Positions 62,300-64,000 of a stretch of 64,000 nucleotides of DNA are shown piece after piece. The notes beneath the pieces are model-generated. The model searched no databases and was not told the DNA's origin. It saw nothing but the letters and a program-made list of their open reading frames with translations. The DNA lies in assembly GCF_900460315.1 (NCBI RefSeq), contig NZ_UHIO01000001.1:706001-770000 (forward strand). Reading direction: 5' to 3'. How positions within the stretch are numbered: the first letter of the stretch is position 1; each line of letters starts with the position of its first letter. Both the position numbers and the translations under genes were made by a program. This stretch comes from Veillonella criceti (lineage in GTDB: Bacteria; Bacillota; Negativicutes; Veillonellales; Veillonellaceae).

Positions 62300-64000
62300 C
62301 TATTTACTTAAATACTCATCAATTGCCGTAGCCGCCTGCTTACCTGCACCCATAGCTAAAATTACAGTAGCCGCACCTGTTACGGCATCACCACCAGCAA
62401 ATACGCCAGGACGGGACGTAGCCCCCGTATGTTCTTCGGCAATAATACCGCCCCAAGATTGTGTTTCAAGACCTTTTGTAGTGGACCGAATCAATGGATT
62501 TGGATTTGTCCCTAAGGACATAATAACCGTATCACAAGGGATAACAAATTCGGAGCCTGCAATCTCTTGTGGACGACGGCGACCAGAAGCATCTGGTTCC
62601 CCCAATTCCATCTTAATGCATTTCACACCAGTAACCCAACCTTTATCATCATGTAAAATTTCAATTGGATTGGTTAAAAGATTAAACTCAACCCCTTCTT
62701 CTTTAGCATGATGTACTTCCTCTGCTCGAGCTGGAATTTCTTCTTCACTACGACGATATACAATCTTCGATTCAGAACCTAAACGTAACGCTGTACGAGC
62801 AGCATCCATCGCCACGTTACCAGCCCCAACGGTTACACACACTTTGCCAATTGCAATTGGTGTATCGTAACTATCATCATAGGACTTCATAAGATTAGCA
62901 CGAGTCAAAAATTCATTGGCCGATAATACACCATTCGAAGATTCACCTGGAATATGCATAAATTTAGGCAAGCCTGCACCAGAACCAATAAATACAGCTT
63001 TAAAGTTTTCTTTGTCCATCAATTCATCGATCGTCACAGTACGACCAATAATAACATCAGTTTCAAACTTAACACCTAAATTTTTAATATTTTCTACTTC
63101 TTTATTTACAATACGATCTTTTGGTAAACGGAACTCAGGAATACCATAGGCTAATACGCCACCTAATTTATGAAGGGATTCAAAAACAGTAACGTCATAC
63201 CCTTTCTTTGCTAAATCACCAGCACAGCTAAGGCCAGCAGGACCTGAACCAATTACAGCCACTTTAATGCCCTTAGCTGGTTCTTTTTCACCAAATACAA
63301 CCCCATTTTGAAGATTCGTGTCAGCCACAAAACGTTCTAGTTTACCAATGGCTACCGCTTCATTGCGGATTCCCATTACACAAGCTCCTTCACATTGTTC
63401 TTCTTGCGGACATACACGTCCACAAATAGCAGGCAAGGCACTTTGCTGAGCAATAATACGGCCAGCTTCTTCGATATTGCCATGTTTTAAAGCCTGTATA
63501 AACCCAGGAATGTTAATATGTACTGGACAAGCCTGTACGCATCGAGGTACTTTACAATCTAAACAACGCTGTGCTTCTAACATAGCTTCTGTTTTGCTAT
63601 ACCCATAACACACTTCTTCAAAATTGGTCGCCCGTATAGCTGGATCTTGTTCCCGTACAGGGATTCGTTTCGTTTTATCTGTTAATTCTGTAGTTTCAAC
63701 ACTCTCTTCCGCTTTGCAGGTACAATCTGGATTAGGATGAGCTTTATCCATTTCGCGAATTAACTTACGCCCTTCTTCTGTTTTATACATAGTTTGACGT
63801 TGCATTGCATTGTCAAAATCGACTAAGTAGCCATCAAATTCTGGACCATCAACACAAGTAAATTTCACTTCATCGCCAATCGTCACACGACAAGCGCCAC
63901 ACATCCCTGTACCATCAACCATAATGGAATTCAAAGAAACAACAATAGGAATCCCTAATTCTTTAGCTGCCAAGGTAGCAAATTTCATCATAATCATCGG
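62300..64000 (-). CDS. Fused NfnA-NfnB-like flavoprotein / glutamate synthase small subunit (5' part off the window)
   Basis: 566 codons are visible and the frame is open at the right edge. Residues about 1-75 are the C-terminal end of an NfnA-type FAD/NAD subunit (MVDGTGMCGACRVTIGDEVKFTCVDGPEFDG, with its [2Fe-2S] Cys). The rest is an NfnB/GltD-like unit: [4Fe-4S] Cys in RCLDCKVPRCVQACPVHINIP and CGRVCPQEEQCEGACV, FAD GSGPAGLSCAG, and NADPH site VGAGNVAMDAART. The set points to a single-chain NADH-dependent ferredoxin:NADP+ oxidoreductase, or an NADPH-dependent glutamate synthase small subunit; the two cannot be separated from sequence. Confidence 0.88.
   Translation of the reverse strand, partial: PMIMMKFATLAAKELGIPIVVSLNSIMVDGTGMCGACRVTIGDEVKFTCVDGPEFDGYLVDFDNAMQRQTMYKTEEGRKLIREMDKAHPNPDCTCKAEESVETTELTDKTKRIPVREQDPAIRATNFEEVCYGYSKTEAMLEAQRCLDCKVPRCVQACPVHINIPGFIQALKHGNIEEAGRIIAQQSALPAICGRVCPQEEQCEGACVMGIRNEAVAIGKLERFVADTNLQNGVVFGEKEPAKGIKVAVIGSGPAGLSCAGDLAKKGYDVTVFESLHKLGGVLAYGIPEFRLPKDRIVNKEVENIKNLGVKFETDVIIGRTVTIDELMDKENFKAVFIGSGAGLPKFMHIPGESSNGVLSANEFLTRANLMKSYDDSYDTPIAIGKVCVTVGAGNVAMDAARTALRLGSESKIVYRRSEEEIPARAEEVHHAKEEGVEFNLLTNPIEILHDDKGWVTGVKCIKMELGEPDASGRRRPQEIAGSEFVIPCDTVIMSLGTNPNPLIRSTTKGLETQSWGGIIAEEHTGATSRPGVFAGGDAVTGAATVILAMGAGKQAATAIDEYLSK

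Overview
The window looks like one contig piece from a diderm Firmicute of the class Negativicutes, most likely Veillonella or a close relative. This is a judgement from gene content and protein character, not a database match. The pointers are a moderately AT-rich genome, Firmicutes-type regulation (a T-box leader on pheST, and a CcpN-like regulator next to a DUF299 regulator), together with diderm-type systems: a type IV pilus locus with PilM/N/O and a MacAB-like efflux system. Gluconeogenesis (ppsA, ppsR) and histidine degradation (hutU, hutI) genes are also present. Nearly everything lies on the minus strand; the exceptions are a marR operon, a MATE exporter and rpmB.

Layout. 1-1950: a visibly less AT-rich module with a promoter, a structured leader, a 21-codon ORF, an FMN/ferredoxin fusion protein, a zinc-type macrodomain ADP-ribose hydrolase and the first 47 codons of a further gene, perhaps a sirtuin, running off the left edge. 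1971-5230: a very AT-rich McrBC type IV restriction pair next to rlmD. 5333-6706: rlmD. 6985-13851: a redox, metal and quinone stress region (His/Met-rich multicopper oxidase, tandem ABM-domain protein, quinone reductase, broken YciI gene, TetR regulator with a 35-bp palindrome, acetyltransferase, MarR regulator with a small Cys-rich protein, nitroreductase). 14055-16372: TerC-family protein and a divergent MATE transporter, followed by tRNA-Leu(CAG).

16795-25839: YjbR-like and SurE; then a run 4-OT, guaB, tagA-like, psd, pssA, GT2 (purine and phosphatidylethanolamine synthesis, envelope glycosyl transfer); recG facing rpmB. 26337-31377: dGTPase, then a gluconeogenic control unit ppsA / ccpN-like / ppsR, with CcpN-box-like repeats at the ppsA promoter. 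31624-39823: tyrS, a class A penicillin-binding protein, mutS2 and a U32 peptidase. 39986-43755: T-box-controlled pheST. 43823-49270: thioesterase, MacAB-like transporter, pfkA and a shikimate-kinase-like gene.

49481-58078: a compact type IV pilus operon in the order pilB, pilT, pilC, major prepilin, prepilin peptidase, four minor pilin-like genes, pilM, pilN, pilO, with no secretin gene in the window. 58369-61955: hutI and hutU. 62300-64000: a fused NfnA-NfnB-like (glutamate synthase small subunit type) flavoprotein cut by the right edge.

I saw no transposase, integrase, rRNA or CRISPR array. Start codons were revised where a ribosome binding site, signal peptide or gene overlap supported another start.
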